Source: CAYWXK01 sp964462515 (lineage in GTDB: Bacteria > Planctomycetota > Phycisphaerae > Sedimentisphaerales > Anaerobacaceae). From it: DNA of 64,000 nucleotides. Shown in pieces: positions 35,669 through 44,200 of this stretch. The notes beneath the pieces are model-generated. The model searched no databases, was not told the DNA's origin, and saw nothing but the letters and a program-made list of their open reading frames with translations. The position numbers and the translations under genes are program-made. The first letter of the stretch is position 1. The number at the start of each line of letters is the position of its first letter. The stretch lies in the NCBI GenBank assembly GCA_964462515.1, contig CAYWXK010000022.1:3557-67556 (forward strand), given 5' to 3'.

Positions 35669-37126
35669 ATGATTTACTTAGTTGTCATACTAATCTATTT
35701 ATTCGTTCTGGTCGGCGTCGGGATTTACAAGTCCCGACAGGTCAGAACCGGCGCGGATTTCTCGGTGGCGGGCAGGTCGCTTTCGCCGTGGATTCTTGTC
35801 TGCACGATGCTTGCCGCCTGGATTGGAACCGGCTCAATCGTGGGTAATGCCGGGAAGGCTTATGAAACCGGATTGGCCGCCCTGATTTTGCCCTGGGGTA
35901 GTGTGATTGGTCTGGTTATTCTGACCCGCATAGCGCCGAAAGTACGCAGCTTCGAGGTCTATTCCGTTCCGGAGATAATAGGTTTAAGGTATGGCCAAAC
36001 AGCGCGTCTTCTGGCTGTCATTGCTTTAGTGCTTGCATATATGGTGATTGTAAGCTATCAGTTTAATGCCGGAGGGGCCGTTCTTGAAGTGATACTGGCC
36101 GACAAAGCCGGTAATCCGTTTCTATCCGCGAAAACAACCACGATTATTGCGGCTGCATTTATTATTACCTACACAATATTGGCAGGGCTTTTGAGTCTTG
36201 CTTATACGGACATTATTACCGGCATCATCATAACCACCGTCCTGATGGCAGCTTTTCCTGTGCTCTGGTTCAAGGCCGGCGGCTGGGCAGGTATGGAGGC
36301 TGCTTTTGCTGCTATGGGTAATAGACCCAATCATTTAAAATTCTGGGGAGTCTACTCCAACCCTGAGGTTATCAATTATTGCCTTCCGGCGTTTCTGTTG
36401 ATTCTTGGCGATGCAAACCAATACCAGCGTTTCTTCGCGAGCAAAGATGCAAAAGGCGCCAAAACGGCAGTAACTTTTATGATATTTGCGGTCCTGGTAA
36501 TCGAAAGTTTAATTATTCTGGAGGCGTGGATATGTTCCAGTTTAATACCTAACGCCGCGAGCGGAAAATACGTGCTTATCTATGCAGCCAAGAATTTTAT
36601 GCCGATGATTCTTGGGGTCTTTTTCCTCATAACGGTTGTGGGAATAATTATTTCTACCGCCGATTCGTTTCTGCTAATCCCGGCAACCTGCGTCATCCGC
36701 GATATCTATACGAATTATATCAACCCGAAAGCATCGGAAAAGAAAGTCGTCTTTATGAGCAGATTGTTTGTGCTCGCCTTCGGGATTATCGCATATCTGG
36801 TCTCTCTGGCTTTCGCTGAATCAACGACCATATTCGAGAAGGCGCTTTATGCCTATACAATTTATGGGTCGGCCATAACACCCTGCCTTGTTGCAGCGAT
36901 GTTCTGGAAAAGGGCAACAACCGCGGGGGCAATCGCTTCCATTGTTGCCGGCACTGTTGTAACTTTGATTTGGTCTGAGGCCGACTTCATAAAGCAATTG
37001 CTGCCTTCTGCCGTCCAGGGTTTGGATGCAGTGTTGCCGGCGATAACCGTATCGGTTGCCGCCCTTGTTTTAGTGAGTCTTGTAACCAGGAAAAAATCCA
37101 CTGAAGGCCGGAGTGGAAAAAATTAA
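35669..37126 (+). CDS. Sodium:solute symporter (SSS family)
   Basis: 485 residues with about 13 hydrophobic segments. SSS features: the N-terminal GIYKSRQVRTGADFSVAGRSL, the TM2 motif AAWIGTGSIVGNAGKAYETG, and YSVPEIIGLRYG. The family uses the sodium gradient to import sugars, amino acids, nucleosides or similar; the substrate is not readable. Only 3 bases separate it from the M24 peptidase, so they form an operon, which hints at peptide or amino-acid uptake. Confidence 0.9.
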   Translation: MIYLVVILIYLFVLVGVGIYKSRQVRTGADFSVAGRSLSPWILVCTMLAAWIGTGSIVGNAGKAYETGLAALILPWGSVIGLVILTRIAPKVRSFEVYSVPEIIGLRYGQTARLLAVIALVLAYMVIVSYQFNAGGAVLEVILADKAGNPFLSAKTTTIIAAAFIITYTILAGLLSLAYTDIITGIIITTVLMAAFPVLWFKAGGWAGMEAAFAAMGNRPNHLKFWGVYSNPEVINYCLPAFLLILGDANQYQRFFASKDAKGAKTAVTFMIFAVLVIESLIILEAWICSSLIPNAASGKYVLIYAAKNFMPMILGVFFLITVVGIIISTADSFLLIPATCVIRDIYTNYINPKASEKKVVFMSRLFVLAFGIIAYLVSLAFAESTTIFEKALYAYTIYGSAITPCLVAAMFWKRATTAGAIASIVAGTVVTLIWSEADFIKQLLPSAVQGLDAVLPAITVSVAALVLVSLVTRKKSTEGRSGKN

Positions 37127-37129
37127 GAA

Positions 37130-38542
37130 ATGTTTCCTGCAAACATATATATTGAAAGAAGAAAACTTTTAAGGACGCAGTTGCAGTCCGGCTTGATTCT
37201 GTTATTGGGCAACCAGCAAAGCCCGATGAATTTTGCGGACAATCATTATCCCTTCCGCCAGGATAGTTCCTTCCTTTATTTCTTTGGTCTGGATTTGGCG
37301 GACCTGGCTGCTGTTATCGATGTCGATGAGGCAAAAGAATGTGTTTTTGGTAACGACCTGACGGTAGATGATATTATCTGGACCGGCCCTCAGCCATCCC
37401 TGAAAGAAAAATGTCAAAAGGCCGGTATTTTAGAAACTGCCCCATCTGATAAATTGCAGGAGATTCTGGCAAAAGCTGAAAGGCAAGGAAGGAAAATACA
37501 TTTTCTTCCGCAATACCGGACAGAAAATATCTTGAAAATCGAGCGATTGCTGCCCCCCGTTTCTGCTTTCGCAGAAAGCACGGGGGCTATGGCAATTCAG
37601 CAGCACTCCTCACAAATTCTGGTCAAAGCCGTTGTGTCGCAGAGGTCGATAAAAAATAAAGAAGAGATAGAGCAAATTGAGACCGCCATTGACATCAGCT
37701 ACGAGATGCAAATGCTGGCGATGAAAATGTCAAAGCCCGGCGTGCACGAGAGAGAGGTGGCCGGGGCGATGGAGGCAATCGCCCTCTCACAGGGTTCTGG
37801 CCTTGCATTTCCTACTATTTTCTCAATCAACGGCCAAACGCTTCACAATCACAATTACGTCAACATAATGAAGCAAGGCGATATTGCTATCAACGACTCT
37901 GGTGTTGAGTCGGAACTTCATTACGCCAGTGACATAACCAGGACAATCCCGGTCGGCGGCAGATTCTCGCAGAGACAAAAGGAAATCTACTCAATTGTTC
38001 TAAATGCGCAAGAGAAAGCAATTAATGCGGTAAAACCGGGCGTTGAATTCAGAGCTGTTCATCGTCTCGGCTGCAAAATTCTTGCAACGGGATTAAAAGA
38101 TTTGGGCTTAATGAAAGGCGATATCAACGAGGCTGTTGATGCGGGCGCGCATACTTTGTTTTTCCCGTGCGGCCTGGGACACATGTTAGGCCTTGATGTC
38201 CACGATATGGAAGCTCTGGGAGAGGACTACGTTGGTTATACGGATACAATTAAGCGGAATCCTGAGTTCGGCTGGAAGTCCCTGCGGCTTGCCAAGGCAC
38301 TTGAGCAGGGTTTTGTAATCACGGTCGAGCCGGGAGTTTATTTTATTCCGGAATTGATTGACCGCTGGAAGGCCGAGCAAAAATGCTCTGCCTATATCAA
38401 TTACAATGCTGTTGAAAAATACCGCGACTTTGGCGGAATCCGCATCGAAGACGATGTGCTTGTAACAAAAAACGGCCATCGTATATTGGGCAGGCCAATA
38501 CCAAAAACCGTAGACGAGGTCGAAGAAATATCATCGTGTTAA
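37130..38542 (+). CDS. M24 metallopeptidase, Xaa-Pro aminopeptidase type
   Basis: 470 residues. The N-terminal half is the AMP_N/creatinase-like domain (ILLLGNQQSPMNFADN, DSSFLYFFGLD). The C-terminal pita-bread domain has the dimetal ligands: Asp in NDSGVESELHYASD, Asp in SDITRTIPVGG, His in GLGHMLGLDVHD, Glu in VEPGVYF and Glu in GGIRIEDDV. It removes N-terminal residues before proline, in the cytoplasm (no signal peptide). About 12 residues (PVSAFAESTGA) near 143-154 are encoded by a palindromic hairpin that looks inserted in frame before the linker to the catalytic domain. Confidence 0.9.
   Translation: MFPANIYIERRKLLRTQLQSGLILLLGNQQSPMNFADNHYPFRQDSSFLYFFGLDLADLAAVIDVDEAKECVFGNDLTVDDIIWTGPQPSLKEKCQKAGILETAPSDKLQEILAKAERQGRKIHFLPQYRTENILKIERLLPPVSAFAESTGAMAIQQHSSQILVKAVVSQRSIKNKEEIEQIETAIDISYEMQMLAMKMSKPGVHEREVAGAMEAIALSQGSGLAFPTIFSINGQTLHNHNYVNIMKQGDIAINDSGVESELHYASDITRTIPVGGRFSQRQKEIYSIVLNAQEKAINAVKPGVEFRAVHRLGCKILATGLKDLGLMKGDINEAVDAGAHTLFFPCGLGHMLGLDVHDMEALGEDYVGYTDTIKRNPEFGWKSLRLAKALEQGFVITVEPGVYFIPELIDRWKAEQKCSAYINYNAVEKYRDFGGIRIEDDVLVTKNGHRILGRPIPKTVDEVEEISSC
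37553..37587. repeat. Hairpin of the CCCCCGT...ACGGGGG family inside the M24 gene
   Basis: CCCCCGTTTCTGC and GCAGAAAGCACGGGGG form a stem around TTTC. It is closely similar to the intergenic copy at 29600-29642, differing by a few loop and arm bases. It preserves the M24 reading frame. Confidence 0.75.
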
Positions 38543-38544
38543 TA

Positions 38545-38590
38545 AACCCCGTTAGCAAAAACCCCCTGTCTTTTAGACGGGTAAAAGGCG
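38545..38590. repeat. Half-copy of a GTTAGAAA-type element after the M24 gene
   Basis: CCCCGTTAGCAAAAA starts 4 bases after the M24 stop and runs into a small CTGTC/GACGGG hairpin. The matching right end (TAACGGGG) is absent, so it is partial. Confidence 0.45.
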
Positions 38591-38600
38591 GAAAGAAGCA

Positions 38601-41198
38601 ATGAAAGTTACATCTAAACAGAAGATTCTCATTCGAGTTATTGTTTTCGTGACATTGTTCTTTGTAGTTCGAAGTGCCATCGCGCAAGGCACGCGCAGCG
38701 ACTACGAGCGTGCGCTCAATCTTGGCAAAGTTACAGCTAACAAGGTATTTCGGCAGCGTGTTAATCCTCACTGGTTTGCGGACAATACTAAATTTTGGTA
38801 TCGCAACGACCTGGCTGATGATGCACGCCCCGTTAGAAATTCTACGGCGGGCAATACGATACCAAAAGGGGAAATTTCTAACGGGGCATGTGAGTTTATC
38901 CTTGTGAACACCCAGACCGGTATGAGACAACCGGCATTCGACCATGAGCGCCTCGCGGAATCACTTGCCAGGGCTGCCGGGAAAGAGATACAGGCTAATC
39001 GACTCCCAATCGACAGACTGAAATTCAACGATTCCTTGTCTGAGCTTCAATTCACCAGCGAGGGCAAGCGGTGGAATTGCGATTTAAATAGCTACGAAAT
39101 TCAAGAAGTATCAAAAGACGAACAAGCGGCCTCTTCTCTCCAACCGCATGCCGAGCCGCACCCAAGTATCCAAAGCGACGAGGAGACTTCGGTTACCTTC
39201 ACCAACCGCACCGATGGCGACGTAGAGCTTTATTGGGTGGACTTCGAGGGCGAGCGCCGCCTCTATGCCACAATCCGCGCTGGCGAGCAGCACGAGCAGC
39301 ACACCTTTGCAGGACACGTCTGGCTGGTAACGGATAAAACCGGTAAGACGCTGGCAGTATTTATCGCCACGGCAGAAGCAGGAGAGGCCCTAATAGACGA
39401 GACCTCTATTCGTGAAGCTGCTACAAGAGAAAAACCCAAGATGGCAAAGTCTCGCGGCGAATCTCCCGATGGAAAATGGCTTGCCTTTATCAAAGACTAC
39501 AATCTATATCTTCGGAACCTCGAAAACGGCATTGAGTTTGCCTTGAGCAGCGATGGGACAGCAGAAGATGCATATTCGGAGCATCTGCACTGGTCGCCGG
39601 ATTCGCAGAAATTAGTTGTGCTGCGTGTCTGTAAGGGCGAGGATAGAAAAGTTTATGTGATTGAATCATCGCCAAAGGAGCAATTGCAGCCGAAGCTGCA
39701 CACGTTCTCTTACGCCAAACCCGGCGACAAAATAGACATATCTTCGCCACAATTGTTCGATGTCGTCCGCAAGTGCCGGACTCCTATCTCAGACCAGCTT
39801 TTTACAAACCCGTGGAGCATTTCAGAGATTCGCTGGACGCCGGATTCCAGCCGATTTACCTTTCTCTACAATCAGCGAGGTCACCAGGTGCTACGGATTG
39901 TAAGTGTGGACGCCGTCAGCGGCGAAACGCGAGCCGTTATCGATGAACACAGTTCGACGTTCATCGATTATGCCAGCAAGCAGTTCAGTTATTACCTTGA
40001 CGACACGAAAGAAATTATCTGGATGTCGGAGCGGGATGGCTGGAACCACCTATACCTTTATGATGCCCAAACTGGTTGCGTAAAAAACCAGATTACCAAA
40101 GGCCAATGGGTCGTGCGAGGTGTCGAGCACGTGGACGAGGCCAAACGACAAATCTGGTTTCGGGCCGGCGGCATCCGGGATGGACAGGACCCTTATTATG
40201 TGCATTTATGCCGTGTTAACTTTGATGGCTCAGGTCTGATAGTACTAACGGAAGGGGATGGCAGCCACGAGATAGAATTTTCGCCGGACCGTCGATTCTT
40301 TCTGGACAAATGGTCCCGCGTCGAACAGCCGCCTATCACAGAGCTGCGCAGCGCTGCCAACGGCAAACTGGTTTGCGAACTGGAGCGAGCCGATTGGAGC
40401 AAGCTGCTGGAGACGGGCTGGCGTCCGCCCGAACGATTTGCCGCAAAGGGCAGGGACGGCAAAACAGATATTTATGGTATCATTATCCGTCCGAGCAACT
40501 TCGACCCGAACCTCAAATACCCGGTGATTGAAGAGATATATGCTGGCCCTCAAGGCGCCTTTGTACCCAAATCCTTCGGGCTGCAAACTCGCCAGCACTC
40601 TATTGCTGAACTTGGCTTTATTGTCGTTCAGATTGATGGTATGGGCACATCATACCGCTCGAAGGCATTCCACGATGTCTGCTGGAAGAACCTCGGCGAT
40701 TCTGGTTTTCCCGACCGGATTTTGTGGATGCAGGTAGCGGCGGCAAAGTATCCATATATGGATATTACCCGTGTCGGTATCTATGGCGGCTCGGCAGGCG
40801 GGCAAAGCGCCCTGCGGGCGCTATTGGCCTTTGGCGATTTTTACAAAGTAGCGGTCGCCGATTGCGGCTGCCACGATAACCGGATGGACAAGATTTGGTG
40901 GAATGAGCTTTGGATGGGCTGGCCTGTCGGGCCACATTACGAAGAGCAATCGAACGTTATACAAGCCCACAAGCTCCAGGGCAAACTCCTGTTCACCGTA
41001 GGGGAGCTTGACAGGAACGTTGACCCTGCTTCAACTATGCAGGTTGTCAATGCACTTATTAAAGCGGACAAGGATTTCGACCTGCTTATCGTGCCGGGGC
41101 AGGGACACGGTGTGGGAGAGACACCTTACGCCAGCCGACGGCGTATGGATTTCTTTGTCCGCCACCTGCTGGGTGTCCAACCTCGCAGTAAGCCGTAA
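38601..41198 (+). CDS. S9 (DPP-IV-like) prolyl oligopeptidase with VHL-like beta domain
   Basis: 865 residues, GGAAAG ribosome site, signal peptide ending near AIAQG. Parts: an N-terminal S9B segment (FWYRNDLADDA, PAFDHERLA); a 20-residue in-frame palindrome product at about 77-96; a domain at about 197-266 (FTNRTDGDVELYWVDFEG, YATIRAGEQHEQHTFAGHVW) that strongly resembles the von Hippel-Lindau beta domain; the DPP-IV propeller (about 285-600); and the hydrolase domain with Ser731 (GGSAGGQS), Asp804 (GELDRNV) and His836 (GQGHG). It should release dipeptides from peptide N-termini outside the cytoplasm. It probably belongs with the symporter and M24 genes upstream. Confidence 0.9.
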   Translation: MKVTSKQKILIRVIVFVTLFFVVRSAIAQGTRSDYERALNLGKVTANKVFRQRVNPHWFADNTKFWYRNDLADDARPVRNSTAGNTIPKGEISNGACEFILVNTQTGMRQPAFDHERLAESLARAAGKEIQANRLPIDRLKFNDSLSELQFTSEGKRWNCDLNSYEIQEVSKDEQAASSLQPHAEPHPSIQSDEETSVTFTNRTDGDVELYWVDFEGERRLYATIRAGEQHEQHTFAGHVWLVTDKTGKTLAVFIATAEAGEALIDETSIREAATREKPKMAKSRGESPDGKWLAFIKDYNLYLRNLENGIEFALSSDGTAEDAYSEHLHWSPDSQKLVVLRVCKGEDRKVYVIESSPKEQLQPKLHTFSYAKPGDKIDISSPQLFDVVRKCRTPISDQLFTNPWSISEIRWTPDSSRFTFLYNQRGHQVLRIVSVDAVSGETRAVIDEHSSTFIDYASKQFSYYLDDTKEIIWMSERDGWNHLYLYDAQTGCVKNQITKGQWVVRGVEHVDEAKRQIWFRAGGIRDGQDPYYVHLCRVNFDGSGLIVLTEGDGSHEIEFSPDRRFFLDKWSRVEQPPITELRSAANGKLVCELERADWSKLLETGWRPPERFAAKGRDGKTDIYGIIIRPSNFDPNLKYPVIEEIYAGPQGAFVPKSFGLQTRQHSIAELGFIVVQIDGMGTSYRSKAFHDVCWKNLGDSGFPDRILWMQVAAAKYPYMDITRVGIYGGSAGGQSALRALLAFGDFYKVAVADCGCHDNRMDKIWWNELWMGWPVGPHYEEQSNVIQAHKLQGKLLFTVGELDRNVDPASTMQVVNALIKADKDFDLLIVPGQGHGVGETPYASRRRMDFFVRHLLGVQPRSKP
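38827..38887. repeat. Palindromic element, GTTAGAAA family, in frame inside the S9 peptidase gene
   Basis: Perfect 15-bp ends GCCCCGTTAGAAATT (38827-38841) and AATTTCTAACGGGGC (38873-38887) enclose 31 bases. At 60-61 bases it adds about 20 residues between DDA and CEFILV without breaking the frame. Confidence 0.88.
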
Positions 41199-41217
41199 GC
41201 TGTTGCTATCTTGCTAC

Positions 41218-44200
41218 TTACTTTTGCTCAACTTCCTCTACTCGCCATTCGTGGATGCCGGCAGAGAAATCTTGCGGAAGCTGGACCTCGATGCGGAGTC
41301 CATCAGTTACAATCGGCTCGAAAGTAGTGCGGTTGTAACGGTCGCCTTCGCAGCCGTAGCCGCTTGGATTTTCTACCGGTTTACATTGGTCGTTCTCTCG
41401 ATAAAGTAATTGCCACGATTTTGGCAGTCGGCACTCGCCTCGGCCGGTGTCGTCGAACCAGTAGATTTCCACAGCCGAGACCTTTGCAGGTTTTTGGAAA
41501 TCATATTGAACCCATTCCTTTGTGCCTTTGTGAGGCCACCAGTGGAGGAAACGGTTTGAATGGTCGCCCGAGCTTCTCGGCTCACGCTGGTCATTGAGCG
41601 CCTTGGGGTCACCGCCTGAAGCTGTCGCTTTACTATTTGAGGCAATCGTTGGCGCAGGCAAGGGACGTGCCGCAGATTCAATTCTGGCGAGCCATACAGC
41701 CATTTCTCCCGGGCCACGATGCGCCCACGCATAGTATGGAATAGCGGTGCACTCGACTCTTTCACGTTTGATTTCTTGTTGTTTTTTTGCCCAGGCAAGA
41801 CTATCAGCTTCGAACTTTAATACTTGCACACCACCAAGCAGGTCCAGCTCGAACTTTGTCGAAATCGCCGCATCATCTGGCAACAAAAGATTGACAACGT
41901 GACCATCTTTTACGTCCAGCCATTCGAGGCAATAAACTATCGGCCCGCGCTGAAGTGCAACTTTGCCGGTATTGTCGACAATTTTTTCGTCAGACACTAT
42001 CCGGCGGACCGGCATCGGCAATACTATCTCAATCACGTCCCCTTTGTTCCAGTTTCGCCGAATGGATGCGTAGCCTTTTTGCGTCTCATACTTGACGGGC
42101 GTGCCGTTGATGTTAATGGCAGTTGTCTCTTTTGATTGCTCAAAGAATCGGTAAAGGTCGCCTCCGTCGAGGCTCGGCCTCGCCGAGACAGATGGCACGA
42201 CTTCGTTGCGCGACCAGCCGGGGACTCGCACAAGAACGGTGAATTCCTGACTATCTTTGTCTGGTTCTATGGTCAGTTTGATATTGCCATCCCACGGGTA
42301 ACGGGTTTCCTGTTTCACGGTAACAACCTGGTCATTCATCCGCACCTTACCACGACCGGCAATAAAAAGGTTGACAAACAGCTCGTCCCCGCGAACCGCA
42401 TAAACGTATCCGGGAATCTGCGGTATAAAACGTGGTATGTTGCTCGGACAGCAGGCACAATCAAACCAGCCACTGCGTCTATGGCGGCCGTCAGATTCCA
42501 GCGGATTCGGATAGAAGAAGCTTTTGCCGTCGAGCGACACCCCTGAGATTAGACCATTGTATAGCACTCGCTCAAAGACATCTATATAGCGAGCATCGCC
42601 GGTGAGCAGGAACATCCGGTGGTTCCAGAATGCTTTAGCGATGGCGGCACAGGTTTCACAGTATGCTATCAGGTTCGGCAAATCATAAGCCGGGCCAAAA
42701 CCCTCGTGTCCTCCCGCTGCCCCGATACCGCCGGTCAGATATAGCTTTCGCCCCACCACGTCAGCCCATATTTTGTTGAGAGCTTCAATGTAAGCATTTT
42801 CGCCGCATAGTGCAGCAATATCTGCCATACCGCTATACATATAGCAAGCCCGGACAGCGTGGCCTACTGCCTCATCCTGTTCGGCGACCGGCTTGTGGTC
42901 CTGGCTGTATGTGCCGTAGAGACTATGGCCTTCCGGCCGACCGCGCTGCTCAAGGAAGAATCTTGCCTGCCGAAGATACTTTTCATCGCCTGTCCCGCGA
43001 TAGAGTTTTACCAGGCCGATTTCAATCTCCTGGTGCCCGCAGGGATTGCGTATCCCGTTCTCATTGAACACCGAGCATACAAGGTCGGCAGCTTTTGTGG
43101 CTACATCTAAAAGCGACTTCTTACCGGTTGCTTGGTAGTGTGCGGCAGCCGCCTCAAAAAGGTGTCCAAGGCAATAAAGCTCGTGCCCGCCGGCGATGTC
43201 CGACCACCGCTCCTTGCCCCCTGGGGGCATATAATCCGGCCCACAAAGCGTGCGGGCAGTATATAGATACCCATCGGGTTCCTGGGCGGCGGCTATCTTG
43301 GCGATGAGGTCATCAAGATACTTGTCGAGTTCCGTATCGGGGTGAGCAGCTAAACTGTAACTGGCTCCTTCAATGATTTTATAAACGTCCGAGTCGTTAA
43401 AATATATGCCCTCGAACTTCCCCTCCATCATTTTGCCGGCCTTAGCGAAGTTGCTTATCCGGCCGGTCCTCTCCGATTCTTTGAATGTGTGCGGAATTGT
43501 CACCTTACGGTTCGTTTCAAGCCGTGCCGACCAGAACTCATCTGTTACCTCAACATCCTTGAACGGCACCGCCTTCAGCGGATAGTCGCTCACACCTGTG
43601 CTGCCCTGGTCTTTCGTCTCGGCCTTCGCCTGCCGTAAGGCATTCCCAAGCGGATTTGGTTCGGACGCACCCGTCTTCAACACGCGCAGCCCGAATACAC
43701 CGCCTGCCCACGCGCCGCTATGCGCCTGGAATTTCACCGTTACCGTCTGCTTGCCTTTGGTCAAGTCTTCGGCGATGCTATAAACCTCGTCATAAAATTT
43801 GCCCGGTCTATTGTTTTGCAGCCGCTGTGTTGCGAGCTTGGTGTCGTCAATCAGTATGTCGAATACACGGTTTCCGCCGTCGCTGCCCCAGTAAGAAACC
43901 ATCAGCTCCTGCGGTTTGTCCGGCAGGATTCTAACTTCCCAGGAGAACCAGCCGCCGTCGGTTGCGTGACGCCAATTGCGTCCGCCGAACTGACCCGCTT
44001 CAGTATTTTCACCCTTGAGCTTGTGGTCGCGCTCATTTTGCTCTTCGCCGGGATTAACGACATCCACCGTGCGTGCCTCCAGCTCTTTTTGTTTAGCCAT
44101 TTCGGCTTTATCTTCTTCTTCCTTCACCTGCCACTGTGCGGGCGTGAAGGTGTCCCAATAAACTATGTAGCGCCGCTCGCCGTGCATTTTATAGAACGGC

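Noticed and set aside
35713..35734. GTCGGGA/TCCCGAC inverted repeat in the symporter gene as another inserted palindrome
   Set aside because: The encoded residues (GIYKSRQV) are normal for SSS transporters at this place, so it is probably chance.
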